A stretch of 64,000 bases of DNA, from contig CAZKRY010000015.1 in assembly GCA_964555355.1 (NCBI GenBank), positions 1 to 64,000 of the forward strand. Direction: 5' to 3'. Positions 1 to 9,132 of the stretch are shown here, piece by piece. Source of the stretch: CAIKBL01 sp964555355. GTDB taxonomy: Bacteria > Pseudomonadota > Gammaproteobacteria > Ga0077536. A program made the translations under genes and the position numbers. Within the stretch, counting starts at the first letter, position 1. The number at the start of each line of letters is the position of its first letter. The notes under the pieces were generated by a model that was given only the letters and a program-made list of their open reading frames with translations, was not told the DNA's origin and searched no databases.

Positions 1-87
1 TGGTGCCGGGGGTGGGACTCGAACCCACACATGGTTTCCCATACTGGATTTTGAGTCCAGCGCGTCTACCAATTCCGCCATCCCGGC
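1..87 (-). tRNA. tRNA-Leu (anticodon CAA)
   Basis: Class II tRNA read on the minus strand with an encoded 3' CCA. The anticodon stem CTGGA/TCCAG closes a seven-base loop CTCAAAA, giving anticodon CAA (reads UUG). There is a long variable arm, a GTGGG/CCCAC T stem and a TTCGAGT T loop. The acceptor stem pairs six of seven positions; position 7 is A facing C66, a mismatch. The 3' end lies at the window edge, so what follows it is unseen. Confidence 0.97.
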
Positions 88-98
88 GAGGGGGCGCC

Positions 99-127
99 AG
101 TATAGTGAATGGCATGCACGCGGTCGA
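99..127 (-). promoter_or_regulatory. Sigma-70 promoter of the tRNA-Leu gene
   Basis: On the minus strand TCGACC (127-122) and TATACT (104-99) are separated by 17 bp. The -10 matches 5 of 6 consensus bases and the -35 matches 4 of 6. Transcription would start near position 92, just before the tRNA 5' end at 87. The stretch between is GC-rich (GGCGCCCCC), the kind of discriminator typical of stringently controlled stable-RNA promoters. Site is seen; activity is inferred. Confidence 0.6.
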
Positions 128-167
128 CACCTGCCGCCGCGCGCGTCGATTCCGTTAAAGTCCGCGC

Positions 168-1190
168 ATGCGGCGCCAGGATTTTTATTACGACCTTCCC
201 GAAGAGCTGATTGCGCAGCGACCGTTGCCGGAGCGCCGCGCCGCGCGGCTACTCGCTGTCGACATCGGTCGAGCTGCGCTCGCGGACCGCGTGATCGCTA
301 ATTTGCCGGAGTTGGTGCGGGCGGGCGATCTGTTGGTGATGAACGATACACGCGTCATTCCGGCGCGTCTTTATGGGACCAAAGACACGGGCGGACGCGT
401 CGAGCTATTGCTGGAACGGATTGTGTCGAACACTCAAGCGCTCGCGCATATTCGGGCGAGCAAGGCGCCGAAACCCGGAAGCCAGGTCTTCATCGAAGGC
501 CAAGTGCCGTGGCGGGTTGTCGCCAAGCAAGCGGACGGGCTTACGCTACTTGAATGCCAAAACGGCGAGCCGTTGACCGCGGTCATCGAGCGCCATGGCC
601 ATCTCCCATTGCCCCCGTACATCACGCGCGCCGACGATGCAGGAGATTGGGAGCGTTATCAAACTGTCTATGCACGCAATCCCGGCGCGGTTGCCGCGCC
701 GACCGCGGGGTTGCATCTCGATGCCGCATTACTCGGCACTTTACACGCGTTAGGTGTCACCACCGCGTTCGTAACCCTGCACGTGGGCGCAGGGACTTTT
801 CAGCCGGTCCGCAACGATGATCTGGCACTACACCACATGCACGCCGAATGGTTGGAAGTGGGCGCCGAGACCGTCACCGCGATTCGCCGCACCCGCGCGG
901 AGGGCGGACGCGTGATTGCGATCGGCACGACCAGCGTGCGCGCCTTGGAAACCGCCGCGCAAGCCGGTGAGATTGCGCCGTACATCGGTGACACGCGGCT
1001 GTTCATTACCCCCGGGTACCGTTTTCGCGTGGTCAACGCGCTGCTGACCAACTTTCATCTGCCGGAATCAACATTGCTGATGCTCGTGGCGGCTCTGGCG
1101 GGGTATGACACTGTGATGCGTGCCTATCGGCATGCCGTGGCCGCGCGTTACCGCTTTTTCAGTTACGGCGATGCCATGTGGCTCGCCTGA
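168..1190 (+). CDS. queA: S-adenosylmethionine:tRNA ribosyltransferase-isomerase QueA
   Basis: 340 residues, the usual QueA length. QueA moves the ribosyl part of S-adenosylmethionine onto preQ1 at the wobble base of GUN-anticodon tRNAs, giving epoxyqueuosine. The N-terminus (RQDFYYDLPEELIAQ), the GDLLVMNDTRVIPARL segment and the near C-terminal LLTNFHLPESTLLMLV block are family signatures, as is AAPTAGLH in the middle. The start is the ATG at 168. It sits directly before tgt, which acts earlier in the same modification pathway, so the two probably share a transcript. Confidence 0.97.
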   Translation: MRRQDFYYDLPEELIAQRPLPERRAARLLAVDIGRAALADRVIANLPELVRAGDLLVMNDTRVIPARLYGTKDTGGRVELLLERIVSNTQALAHIRASKAPKPGSQVFIEGQVPWRVVAKQADGLTLLECQNGEPLTAVIERHGHLPLPPYITRADDAGDWERYQTVYARNPGAVAAPTAGLHLDAALLGTLHALGVTTAFVTLHVGAGTFQPVRNDDLALHHMHAEWLEVGAETVTAIRRTRAEGGRVIAIGTTSVRALETAAQAGEIAPYIGDTRLFITPGYRFRVVNALLTNFHLPESTLLMLVAALAGYDTVMRAYRHAVAARYRFFSYGDAMWLA

Positions 1191-1230
1191 TCTCTATACT
1201 GCGCCCCGCCTTCCATTCGCGATAACACAC

Positions 1231-2340
1231 GTGCAATTTGACCTCGAAGCCATCGACGGCGCCGCCCGCGCCGGGCGCTTGACCCTCGCTCGCGGCAGCA
1301 TCGAGACGCCGGTCTTCATGCCGGTTGGGACCTATGGCACGGTCAAGGCGATGACGCCAGAGGAGCTAGTGACGTTAGGCGCCCAGATCATTCTCGGCAA
1401 TACCTATCACCTCATGCTGCGGCCGGGCACCGAGATCATCGAAGCCCACGGCGGTTTACACGGGTTCATGCACTGGGAGCGGCCCATCTTGACCGATTCG
1501 GGCGGTTTTCAAGTGTTTAGCCTAGGCGACTTACGCAAAGTAAAAGAAGAGGGTGTGACCTTCCGCGCGCCCCATAACGGTGATTTGGTTTTTCTGTCGC
1601 CGGAGCGTTCGATGGCCGTGCAGCGTGCCTTGGGTGCCGATATCGTCATGGTGTTCGACGAATGCACGCCGTATCCGGCTGATCTAGCAACGGCACGGCA
1701 GTCGATGGAGCTATCACGCCGTTGGGCGGTGCGCAGTAAAGCCGCGCACGGAGACAATCCGGCGGCGTTGTTCGGCATCATGCAAGGCGGGGTGCATGCG
1801 GAACTGCGGCGGGAGTCGGCGGCAGGCCTGCTCGAGATCGGGTTCGAGGGTTATGCCATCGGTGGGTTATCGGTCGGCGAACCCAAGGATGCCATGCGCG
1901 ACATGACCGCGCTGGCTACGAGCCTGTTACCCGCGGAGCGACCGCGCTACTTAATGGGCGTCGGAACGCCTGAGGATTTGGTCGAAAGCGTGGCGGCAGG
2001 GGTCGACATGTTTGACTGCGTTCTGCCAACCCGCAACGCACGTAATGGTCACCTCTTTACCTCACGTGGCGTAGTCCGCATCCGGAACAGTCATCATCGC
2101 GATTCCCGTGAACCCCTTGATCCGGACTGTGCCTGCTATACCTGCCGCCATTATTCGCGCGCGTACCTGCATCATCTGGATAAGCAAAATGAAATTTTGG
2201 GCGCGCGACTCAACACCTGGCATAACCTCGCGTATTACCTCAACTTGATGCGAGAGCTCCGGACCGCGATCAAGGCGGGCCAGCTCCAGGTTTTTATCCG
2301 CGACTTCAAGCACCGGCAAGTCGCGGCAACCGACGCGTGA
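1231..2340 (+). CDS. tgt: Queuine/preQ1 tRNA-guanine transglycosylase Tgt
   Basis: 369 residues from a GTG at 1231, the start that fits the family N-terminus (VQFDLEAIDGAARAGRL); the reading frame stays open upstream to 1120 but that part overlaps queA and is not Tgt-like. Tgt swaps guanine 34 for preQ1. Visible are ILTDSGGFQVFSL with the catalytic-site Asp, VMVFDECTPYP, GIMQGGVH and a C-terminal zinc site (CACYTC with a later His). A TATACT at 1195-1200 could be the -10 of an internal promoter, but no good -35 is present. No strong ribosome site precedes the GTG. Confidence 0.96.
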   Translation: MQFDLEAIDGAARAGRLTLARGSIETPVFMPVGTYGTVKAMTPEELVTLGAQIILGNTYHLMLRPGTEIIEAHGGLHGFMHWERPILTDSGGFQVFSLGDLRKVKEEGVTFRAPHNGDLVFLSPERSMAVQRALGADIVMVFDECTPYPADLATARQSMELSRRWAVRSKAAHGDNPAALFGIMQGGVHAELRRESAAGLLEIGFEGYAIGGLSVGEPKDAMRDMTALATSLLPAERPRYLMGVGTPEDLVESVAAGVDMFDCVLPTRNARNGHLFTSRGVVRIRNSHHRDSREPLDPDCACYTCRHYSRAYLHHLDKQNEILGARLNTWHNLAYYLNLMRELRTAIKAGQLQVFIRDFKHRQVAATDA

Positions 2341-2391
2341 GCCGGCAATTCGCCTGTGCAATAATACGCGCCGCTTTTGCCCGAGGTACTT

Positions 2392-2721
2392 ATGGATTTC
2401 CTGATAAACGACGCGCTGGCGCAGACCGCCCAGGCGCCCCAGCAAGGCGGGCTATTGGGCTTTTTGCCGCTGATGATCCTGTTCGTCGCGTTTTACTTTT
2501 TCCTGATCCGGCCGCAGATGCGGCGCCAGCGCGAACATCAAAAATTGGTCGAGGGCTTGAGCAAGGGTGACGAAATCGTCACCAGCGGTGGCGTTCTTGG
2601 CCGTATCACGGAGGTTGGCGACAACTACGTCAAAGTTGACGTCGCCAAAGGTGTCGAACTCAAGGTGCAACGACAAGCGATCAGTTCGGTGCTGCCCAAG
2701 GGCACTATCAAAGACATTTAA
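2392..2721 (+). CDS. yajC: Sec translocon accessory subunit YajC
   Basis: 109 residues. One transmembrane helix (about residues 20-40, GFLPLMILFVAFYFFLI) is followed by the YajC hallmark RPQMRRQREHQKL and a small cytoplasmic domain (GDEIVTSGGVLGRI). YajC associates with SecDF at the SecYEG channel. The ATG at 2392 is preferred over an in-frame TTG at 2377 because GAGG lies 5 bp before it. It starts the yajC-secD-secF group. Confidence 0.95.
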   Translation: MDFLINDALAQTAQAPQQGGLLGFLPLMILFVAFYFFLIRPQMRRQREHQKLVEGLSKGDEIVTSGGVLGRITEVGDNYVKVDVAKGVELKVQRQAISSVLPKGTIKDI

Positions 2722-2760
2722 CGCGCGCGCCGCCTCGCGGCGCCTTGGAACTCATTCGTA

Positions 2761-4578
2761 ATGAATCAATACCCGCTTTGGCGCTACCTGCTCGTGTTGG
2801 CCGTGATGACCGTGGGGACGCTCTACGCGTTGCCAAACCTCTTCGGCCAAGATCCCGCCTTGCAAATATCCGCGCGCCGCTCGGCGCCGATCGACGCCGC
2901 GCTCGAAGAATCGATAAGCGGTGCATTAAAGGAAGTGGGAGTTACGGCTAAAGCCAAAGAGCGCAGCGCGAATCGGCTGTTAGTGCGCTTTGAAGACGAC
3001 GCGGCACGTACGACCGCGATGACCGCTCTCACCAATTCCCTGGATGCCAAAAAGTATCTCATCGCGCTAAATCTCGCGCCGGCGACGCCTATGTGGCTGC
3101 GTGAATTGGGCGCCAAACCCATGTATATGGGCTTGGACTTACGCGGCGGCGTGCACTTCTTGATGCAGGTCGATACCTCCGCCGTGCAAAGGCAATTGGA
3201 AGAGCGCTTCATCTCCGAAATTCGGGCGGCATTGCGCGAAGCGAAGGTGCGGTTTCGCACCGTAAGCCGTGCGCCGAAAGGTGGGGTACAAGTGCGCTTT
3301 CTGGATGCTTCGGTGAGTGCGGCCGGCAAGGATGCATTACGCAGCGAGTTTCCCGATCTCGAACTCGCGGATACAGATGATGCCGCCACCGTGGTGTTAA
3401 CCCCCAAGCCGCAGTTCGTGACCGAGACACGCCGTACCGCCATCAAGCAAAACCTCACGACGTTACGTAACCGAATCAACGAATTTGGAGTCGCGGAGCC
3501 GGTCATTCAGCAGCAAGGCGATTCAAGGATCGTCGTTCAGCTGCCGGGTGTCGAAGACACCGCCGAAGCGAAGAAATTATTGGGTGCGACTGCAACCCTC
3601 GAATTCAGGATGGTCGACATGGATGGTGACGTCGAGGCGGCGAAAGCCGGACGCGTACCAGTCGGCTCTAAGCTTTATCAGGAGCGCAACGGCAACAATG
3701 TCCTGCTTGAAAAGCGGGTCATGTTGACCGGTGAGTCAATAATCGATGCCGCGTCCGGGGTAGAGCAGCAATCGGGCACGCCGGCGGTGTTTATCACGCT
3801 CGATGGTAAGGGTGCGCGTCGCTTTAGCCGGGCAACACGCGAACAAATTGGCAAGCCCATGGCGGTGGTGTTCATCGAACAGCAACAAGGCAAGCCGGTC
3901 GAAGAGGTCATTAACGTTGCGACCATTCGCGATGAGTTGTCCAAGCGCTTTCAAATTACGGGACTTGATACCTCCGACGAAGCACGCACGTTGGCGCTGT
4001 TGTTGCGCGCGGGTGCGCTGGCCGCGCCGATGGAGATCGTCGAGGAGCGTACGGTTGGGCCGAGTCTTGGACAAGAAAATATCGACCGTGGTTTGAAGTC
4101 CTGCCTCTACGGCTTTCTCGCGGTGGTGGTGTTCATGGCGTTGTATTACAAAGTATTCGGTCTGATCGCCAATGTAGCGCTTGCGGCGAACGTCATTTTG
4201 TTGGTTGCGCTGCTCTCGATGCTACAAGCGACGTTAACCTTGCCCGGGATCGCCGGTATCTTGCTCACGGTGGGGATGGCGGTCGACGCCAACGTGCTTA
4301 TCAATGAGCGCATCCGGGAAGAACTCAAGCTGGGTAAGTCGCCGCACGCGGCGATTTATGCCGGCTACGACCGCGCGTTCGACACGATTCTCGACTCCAA
4401 TATCACCACGCTCATCGCGGCACTGGTGCTTTTTGCTTTCGGTTCAGGGCCGGTGAAAGGGTTTGCGATTACCTTGTCATTGGGGATCGCAACCTCGATG
4501 TTCACCGCCATTATGGGTACTCGCGCGATCGTCAATTTGCTCTACGGCAAACGTCGCGCCCTGAAGATCTGGGTTTAA
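2761..4578 (+). CDS. secD: Protein translocase subunit SecD
   Basis: 605 residues. SecD with SecF uses the proton motive force to pull secreted proteins through SecYEG on the periplasmic side. An N-terminal helix (WRYLLVLAVMTVGTLYALPNL) is followed by the marker GLDLRGGVHFLMQVD, a large periplasmic region (P1 head and base, to about residue 435), and five C-terminal helices containing the proton-path segment GIAGILLTVGMAVDANVLINERI. Length is close to E. coli SecD (615). It lies 39 bp after yajC and 37 bp before secF. Confidence 0.97.
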   Translation: MNQYPLWRYLLVLAVMTVGTLYALPNLFGQDPALQISARRSAPIDAALEESISGALKEVGVTAKAKERSANRLLVRFEDDAARTTAMTALTNSLDAKKYLIALNLAPATPMWLRELGAKPMYMGLDLRGGVHFLMQVDTSAVQRQLEERFISEIRAALREAKVRFRTVSRAPKGGVQVRFLDASVSAAGKDALRSEFPDLELADTDDAATVVLTPKPQFVTETRRTAIKQNLTTLRNRINEFGVAEPVIQQQGDSRIVVQLPGVEDTAEAKKLLGATATLEFRMVDMDGDVEAAKAGRVPVGSKLYQERNGNNVLLEKRVMLTGESIIDAASGVEQQSGTPAVFITLDGKGARRFSRATREQIGKPMAVVFIEQQQGKPVEEVINVATIRDELSKRFQITGLDTSDEARTLALLLRAGALAAPMEIVEERTVGPSLGQENIDRGLKSCLYGFLAVVVFMALYYKVFGLIANVALAANVILLVALLSMLQATLTLPGIAGILLTVGMAVDANVLINERIREELKLGKSPHAAIYAGYDRAFDTILDSNITTLIAALVLFAFGSGPVKGFAITLSLGIATSMFTAIMGTRAIVNLLYGKRRALKIWV

Positions 4579-4615
4579 TGAAACGTATCGCTGCTTCTCG
4601 TATAAGGCCACTGCC

Positions 4616-5551
4616 ATGACCGTGAAACCTCGAACCAATATTGACTTCATGCGCTGGCGCATGGTCGGGCTCGTCCTCTCGACGGTCATCAATTTGGCGG
4701 CGATCGCCTCGCTGTTTATTCAAGGGCTAAACCTTAGCATCGAATTCACGGGCGGCACCGTGGTCGAGCTGGAATACGCGCAGCCGGCCGAACTCGATGC
4801 AATCCGTGAAACGCTCAAAGGCTCCGAGTTCGGCGGCGGCGTGGTGCAGAATTTCGGCGGACCCAATCACGTGCTGCTGAGGCTACCGCCCAGCGAAAAC
4901 GTCTCGCAGGCCGATGCCTCGGCAGCCGACGTCGGCGCTAAGCTCACGAAACTTTTGAGTGGTGCCGAAGTAAGGCGCGTTGAATTCGTCGGACCTCAGG
5001 TGGGCGATGAGTTGGCGGATGACGCCATCATCGCGTCATTGATCGCGATGGGCGGCATTCTTATCTACGTCATGATGCGCTTTACGTTTAAGTTCTCAGT
5101 GGGTGCGATCGTCGCTACCACGCACGACATCATGGTCATCCTGGGATTTTTCTCACTCTCGCGCATGGAGTTTGACTTAACCGCACTCGCTGCGGTGCTC
5201 GCCATCATGGGTTATTCGCTAAACGATACTATCGTCGTATTTGACCGTATCCGCGAGAATTTCCGGCAACTGCGCAAGGCGACGCCAGTCGAAGTGATGA
5301 ATCTGTCGCTTAATCAAACCTTGTCCCGGACCATCAATACCAGCTTAGTTACGTTGCTAAGTGTGATTGCGCTTTTCGTGTTGGGCGGTGAGTTGATCCG
5401 CAGCTTTTCGACCGCGCTCATCATCGGCATCGTGGTCGGCACCTATTCCTCGGTATACGTGGCGAGCGCGATGGTGCTCGCGCTTGGTGCCACCAGAAAA
5501 GATCTGTTGCCGATTCAAAAAGAAGGTGTCGAAGCCGACAACCGGCCGTGA
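4616..5551 (+). CDS. secF: Protein translocase subunit SecF
   Basis: 311 residues, partner of SecD. The N-terminal region has IDFMRWR, a first helix and the SecF marker LSIEFTGGTVVEL. The C-terminal helices carry LAAVLAIMGYSLNDTIVVFDRIREN, the segment equivalent to the SecD proton-path helix. The ATG at 4616 follows an AAGG about 8 bp upstream. Its TGA overlaps the GTG of pdxB in a GTGA motif, so the next gene is probably translationally coupled although unrelated in function. Confidence 0.97.
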   Translation: MTVKPRTNIDFMRWRMVGLVLSTVINLAAIASLFIQGLNLSIEFTGGTVVELEYAQPAELDAIRETLKGSEFGGGVVQNFGGPNHVLLRLPPSENVSQADASAADVGAKLTKLLSGAEVRRVEFVGPQVGDELADDAIIASLIAMGGILIYVMMRFTFKFSVGAIVATTHDIMVILGFFSLSRMEFDLTALAAVLAIMGYSLNDTIVVFDRIRENFRQLRKATPVEVMNLSLNQTLSRTINTSLVTLLSVIALFVLGGELIRSFSTALIIGIVVGTYSSVYVASAMVLALGATRKDLLPIQKEGVEADNRP

Positions 5552-6669
5552 AAATACTCGCCGACGAGAATATTGCCGGGATTGATGAGTGGTGCGGTAA
5601 GTTCGGCGAAATTGCTCTTTTTCAGGGCCGCTATCTGGACCGTCGTACGTTACGCGATGCGGATATCCTGCTAGTGCGCTCGGTGACCTCGGTCGACCGT
5701 GCATTGCTCGATGGGACACCTGTTAGATTTGTCGGTACGGCCACCGCCGGAATCGATCATATCGATACCGCATATTTGACCAACGCGGGAATTGCCTTCG
5801 CGGATGCGCCAGGGTGTAACGCCCGGGCGGTCGCGGAATACGTGTTCGCGGTGGTGCTGTTGGACTGCGCGGCACGCGCCCGCAGCCTTACAAAAATCTC
5901 CGTCGGCATCGTCGGATTTGGCCATGTTGGACAACAAGTCGCGGGTCTATTCACGCGTTGCGGCGTGCGCTGTGTGATTAACGATCCGCCGCGTGCGCGC
6001 TGGGACAGCGCAATCTCCTATGCGGCGCTCGACGAGGTGCTGAAGTGCGAAGTTGTCACGCTCCATGTGCCGTTGACCGCGGACGGCGCCGATTCGACCT
6101 TGTCGCTCATCGATAGCGCGCGACTAGCTGCGTTGTCGTCGGACACGTTGCTCATCAACGCAGCGCGCGGCGGCATCGTCGACGAAGCGGCGTTGAATTC
6201 ACGTACCCATCCATGCGTCGCGCTCGATTGTTGGGTGCAAGAACCCACGCCGCACCAAGCGACTCTCGCCCGCGCCTGGCTCGCGTCGCCTCATATCGCC
6301 GGGCACACGATCGACGCCCGTTGGCGCGCGACGGGTCAACTCGCGCAGCGGCTGGCGGAATTTCTGCACGAGTCCGCGCCACCGCCGCCCGCAGAATCCT
6401 CGGGGAGTGAGCCCTTGATTGAAGTAGACGCGGTAGGGGAAGAGGCCCTGCGCCAAGCGGTACTGGCGGTATGCGATCCCAGGGCGTACTCCGCGGCGCT
6501 CGTCGCGACGATGGGCCTGGATGAGGCCGCGCGCGGGCTTGAGTTTGACCGGCTGCGAAAACGCTTTGGGGTACGTCGCGAATTCTCGGCGCGATGCGTT
6601 CGCGTTGAGGGCCGCGATGCGGGTACTTGCGAGCAACTCCGCGCGCTAGGCTTTAGCGTGGCCGCGTGA
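5548..6669 (+). CDS. pdxB: 4-phosphoerythronate dehydrogenase PdxB
   Basis: 373 residues from GTG 5548. PdxB oxidises 4-phosphoerythronate in the DXP-dependent route to pyridoxal phosphate. It is a D-2-hydroxyacid dehydrogenase: ILLVRSVTSVD and FVGTATAGIDHID at the N-terminus, an NAD-binding VGIVGFGHVGQQV (about residue 114), and the catalytic Arg (LINAARGGIVDE), Glu (VQEPTP) and His (SPHIAGHTID). The extra C-terminal domain of about 100 residues separates PdxB from SerA-type enzymes. The start codon overlaps the secF stop. Confidence 0.95.
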   Translation: MKILADENIAGIDEWCGKFGEIALFQGRYLDRRTLRDADILLVRSVTSVDRALLDGTPVRFVGTATAGIDHIDTAYLTNAGIAFADAPGCNARAVAEYVFAVVLLDCAARARSLTKISVGIVGFGHVGQQVAGLFTRCGVRCVINDPPRARWDSAISYAALDEVLKCEVVTLHVPLTADGADSTLSLIDSARLAALSSDTLLINAARGGIVDEAALNSRTHPCVALDCWVQEPTPHQATLARAWLASPHIAGHTIDARWRATGQLAQRLAEFLHESAPPPPAESSGSEPLIEVDAVGEEALRQAVLAVCDPRAYSAALVATMGLDEAARGLEFDRLRKRFGVRREFSARCVRVEGRDAGTCEQLRALGFSVAA

Positions 6670-6681
6670 TAGAAATTGCGC

Positions 6682-7872
6682 ATGCACGACCTCATTATCG
6701 GCACGCCCTATCATCCCAACGCGACCCGGCTCATGTTGCTAGGGGCCGGCGAATTAGGCAAAGAAGTCGCGCTCGAAGCACAGCGCTTTGGAATCGAAGT
6801 CATTGCGGTTGACCGGTACGCGCACGCGCCGGCGATGCACGTGGCGCATCGTACGCATGTCATCGATATGCTGGACCCGGCGGCGCTCGAAGCGGTGATC
6901 CGTGCCGAGGCGCCGCATTTCGTGCTGCCTGAAGTCGAGGCGATCGCCACCGCGCGTCTGGAACAACTGGAGTCGCCCTTCTTGATGGTGGCACCCACCG
7001 CGCGCGCCGCTCGCTTAACGATGGATCGCGAAGGAATCAGGCGGTTAGTCGCCGAAACACTCGGGATTGCGACTTCTCCTTACCGGTTCGCGAACAACGA
7101 GGCCGAATGCCACGCGGCCGTCGCGGTGCTGGGTACGCCGTGTGTCATGAAGCCCATCATGAGTTCGTCCGGAAAGGGACAGACGTTGCTGCGGTCTCCC
7201 GCCGAAACGGCCGCCGCGTGGCAAAGTGCGCTAGCGGGAGGACGTGCCGGGTCGACTCGGGTAATCGTCGAGGGCTTCGTTGATTTCGATTATGAGATCA
7301 CGCTACTCACGGTGCGTCACCGCGACGGGACTTCGTTCTGTGCGCCGATTGGCCATCTACAAGTCGATGGCGACTACCGCGAGTCTTGGCAACCACAGGC
7401 GATGTCGCCGCGCGCGCTCGCGCGCAGTCAAGAGATTGCCCAGCGGGTGACCGCGGCACTCGGCGGACGCGGTCTGTTCGGGGTCGAATTGTTCGTCCGC
7501 GGTGACGAAGTTTTGTTCAGCGAAGTATCGCCCCGGCCGCATGATACCGGGATGGTGACATTGATCTCTCAGGAGCTTTCCGAGTTCGCGCTGCATGTCC
7601 GCGCCGTTTTGGGGTTGCCGATCCCGGCGATTGAATCGTTGGGGCCGGCGGCCTCGGTGGCCATGCTTGCCGAAGGCGAAAGTCACACGCTGAGCTATCA
7701 CCAGGTGCCTTCGGCGTTAGTCGAACCCGGCACCGCGTTACGTCTCTTCGGCAAGCCCGCGGTGCACGGCAAACGCCGCTTGGGCGTTGCACTCGCACGG
7801 GGCGCTAACGTCGAAGAAGCACGGGCCAAGGCACGCCGGGTCGCGCAAGCGGTCGTCATTCAGGTGGGCTAA
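6682..7872 (+). CDS. purT: Formate-dependent phosphoribosylglycinamide formyltransferase PurT
   Basis: 396 residues. PurT makes formyl-GAR from GAR, formate and ATP, a folate-independent version of the PurN step in purine synthesis. ATP-grasp layout: N-terminal LMLLGAGELGKEVA, the marker HFVLPEVEAIAT, the ATP loop MKPIMSSSGKGQ and the metal site GVELFV...EVSPRPHDTGMVT. ATG 6682 is preferred over an in-frame TTG at 6676. It follows pdxB by 12 bp. PurT is common in Gammaproteobacteria. Confidence 0.97.
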   Translation: MHDLIIGTPYHPNATRLMLLGAGELGKEVALEAQRFGIEVIAVDRYAHAPAMHVAHRTHVIDMLDPAALEAVIRAEAPHFVLPEVEAIATARLEQLESPFLMVAPTARAARLTMDREGIRRLVAETLGIATSPYRFANNEAECHAAVAVLGTPCVMKPIMSSSGKGQTLLRSPAETAAAWQSALAGGRAGSTRVIVEGFVDFDYEITLLTVRHRDGTSFCAPIGHLQVDGDYRESWQPQAMSPRALARSQEIAQRVTAALGGRGLFGVELFVRGDEVLFSEVSPRPHDTGMVTLISQELSEFALHVRAVLGLPIPAIESLGPAASVAMLAEGESHTLSYHQVPSALVEPGTALRLFGKPAVHGKRRLGVALARGANVEEARAKARRVAQAVVIQVG

Positions 7873-7927
7873 GCGTCGCGTTTTAAGGTTTAATGGTTAA
7901 CGCTCGAGATAACGGAGGAGTCTTCAA

Positions 7928-8323
7928 ATGAGAATGATGCATACCATGTTGCGCGTCACCGATCTTGACCGCGCACTCAAGTTTTATTGCGACGTCATGG
8001 GAATGACGCTAATTCGCAGGAAAGACTACCCGGAAGGTAAGTTCACGCTCGCCTTCGTCGGTTACGGTGACGAAAGCGATTCGACCGTCATCGAACTCAC
8101 GCACAACTGGGACACTAATCAATACGACATGGGCAGTGCCTACGGCCATATCGCGATCGGCGTCAGCGATGTCTACGCCACCTGCGACGCGATCCGCGCG
8201 CGCGGCGGCAAAATCGTGCGCGAGGCAGGCCCGATGAAAGGCGGCAAAACGGTCATCGCTTTTGTCGAAGACCCGGACGGCTACAAAGTGGAACTGCTCC
8301 AAGACGAACCAAACCCAGGCTGA
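7928..8323 (+). CDS. gloA: Lactoylglutathione lyase (glyoxalase I) GloA
   Basis: 131 residues. Converts the hemithioacetal of methylglyoxal and glutathione to S-lactoylglutathione. The four metal ligands fall at His5, Glu56, His74 and Glu122, the same numbering as the nickel-type E. coli enzyme, and the length is that of the short Ni/Co class rather than the longer zinc class. A strong GGAGG (about 7914-7918) precedes the ATG. It sits where mlaFED would normally precede mlaC. Confidence 0.96.
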   Translation: MRMMHTMLRVTDLDRALKFYCDVMGMTLIRRKDYPEGKFTLAFVGYGDESDSTVIELTHNWDTNQYDMGSAYGHIAIGVSDVYATCDAIRARGGKIVREAGPMKGGKTVIAFVEDPDGYKVELLQDEPNPG

Positions 8324-8336
8324 ACGGGTCATGGTC

Positions 8337-8367
8337 GGCCGGCGTTTGATGCAGAGGCTCGCCGGCC
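8337..8367 (+). terminator. Hairpin after gloA, possible weak terminator
   Basis: A perfect 8-bp inverted repeat, GGCCGGCG (8337-8344) and CGCCGGCC (8360-8367), with a 15-nt loop, begins 13 bp after the gloA stop. No run of T follows, so it is not a classical intrinsic terminator. It may protect or end the gloA transcript before mlaC. Confidence 0.35.
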
Positions 8368-8502
8368 GCGGATGCGTGTATCGGCCGTGCACACCCTTTG
8401 TGCTAGATTACGCCCCGAACCCCGCCTCGGCATGCCCGCGTGCAAGCCATTGGTAAGCCGCAAATCATCGATTAATAACCTAGCTGGCAGAGGACTTAGC
8501 TA

Positions 8503-9117
8503 ATGAAGCGTTCTTTTTTCTCGACATCCGCCGCACTCGCGCTGATCTCGTTCGCCGTCGGTGTTTGGGCGGTCGAAGCGCCGCTGGAGACGGTGAGACA
8601 CACCACGACCGAAGTGGTTGAGCGCGTAAAAGACGAAAAGGACGCGCTAAGGGCCGATCCCGCGAAAATGTATTCGTTGGTGTCGGAGATGATTTTCCCG
8701 CATTTCGATTTTGGCGTGATGTCGCAGTTTGTGTTGGGCGAGCACTGGAAAACGGCCGAAGAAGCCAAGCGCACTGTGTTCGTCGAACAATTCCGCAAAC
8801 TGCTGGTGCGAACCTACGCCGCCGCGCTGCTCGAATACTCGGATCAAACAATCAACTATCCGGACGCGCCGGCGCCGGCCGAGGGAGCTAAGACCGCCGT
8901 AGTCAAGCAAGATATTACGCAGCCGAGCGGCACGGTGCTACCGGTGGTCTATCGCTTGCACAACAAAACCGGCGACTGGAAGGTGTTCGATGTTTCCGTC
9001 GACGGCGTCAGTCTGGTCAAAACCTACCGTTCGTCCTTCACCTCCATTCTGAAAGATGGCGGCATCGATAAACTAATTGAAACGCTGGCGGCCAAGAACC
9101 AAGAGATCGGTCAATAA
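8503..9117 (+). CDS. mlaC: Periplasmic phospholipid-binding protein MlaC
   Basis: 204 residues with a signal peptide (KRSFFSTSAALALISFAVGVWA, cut near residue 23). MlaC carries phospholipid between the outer-membrane MlaA complex and the inner-membrane MlaFEDB transporter. The MlaC/Ttg2D fold is recognisable from FPHFDFGVMSQFVLG, FRKLLVRTYAAALLEYSDQ and VYRLHNKTGDWKVFDVSVDGVSLVKTYRSSF. Neither mlaF, mlaE, mlaD nor mlaB flanks it, unlike the usual mlaFEDCB-ibaG-murA order. An extended -10-like TGCTAGATT lies at 8401-8409, without a clear -35. Confidence 0.93.
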   Translation: MKRSFFSTSAALALISFAVGVWAVEAPLETVRHTTTEVVERVKDEKDALRADPAKMYSLVSEMIFPHFDFGVMSQFVLGEHWKTAEEAKRTVFVEQFRKLLVRTYAAALLEYSDQTINYPDAPAPAEGAKTAVVKQDITQPSGTVLPVVYRLHNKTGDWKVFDVSVDGVSLVKTYRSSFTSILKDGGIDKLIETLAAKNQEIGQ

Positions 9118-9132
9118 CCACCGCGACTGACG

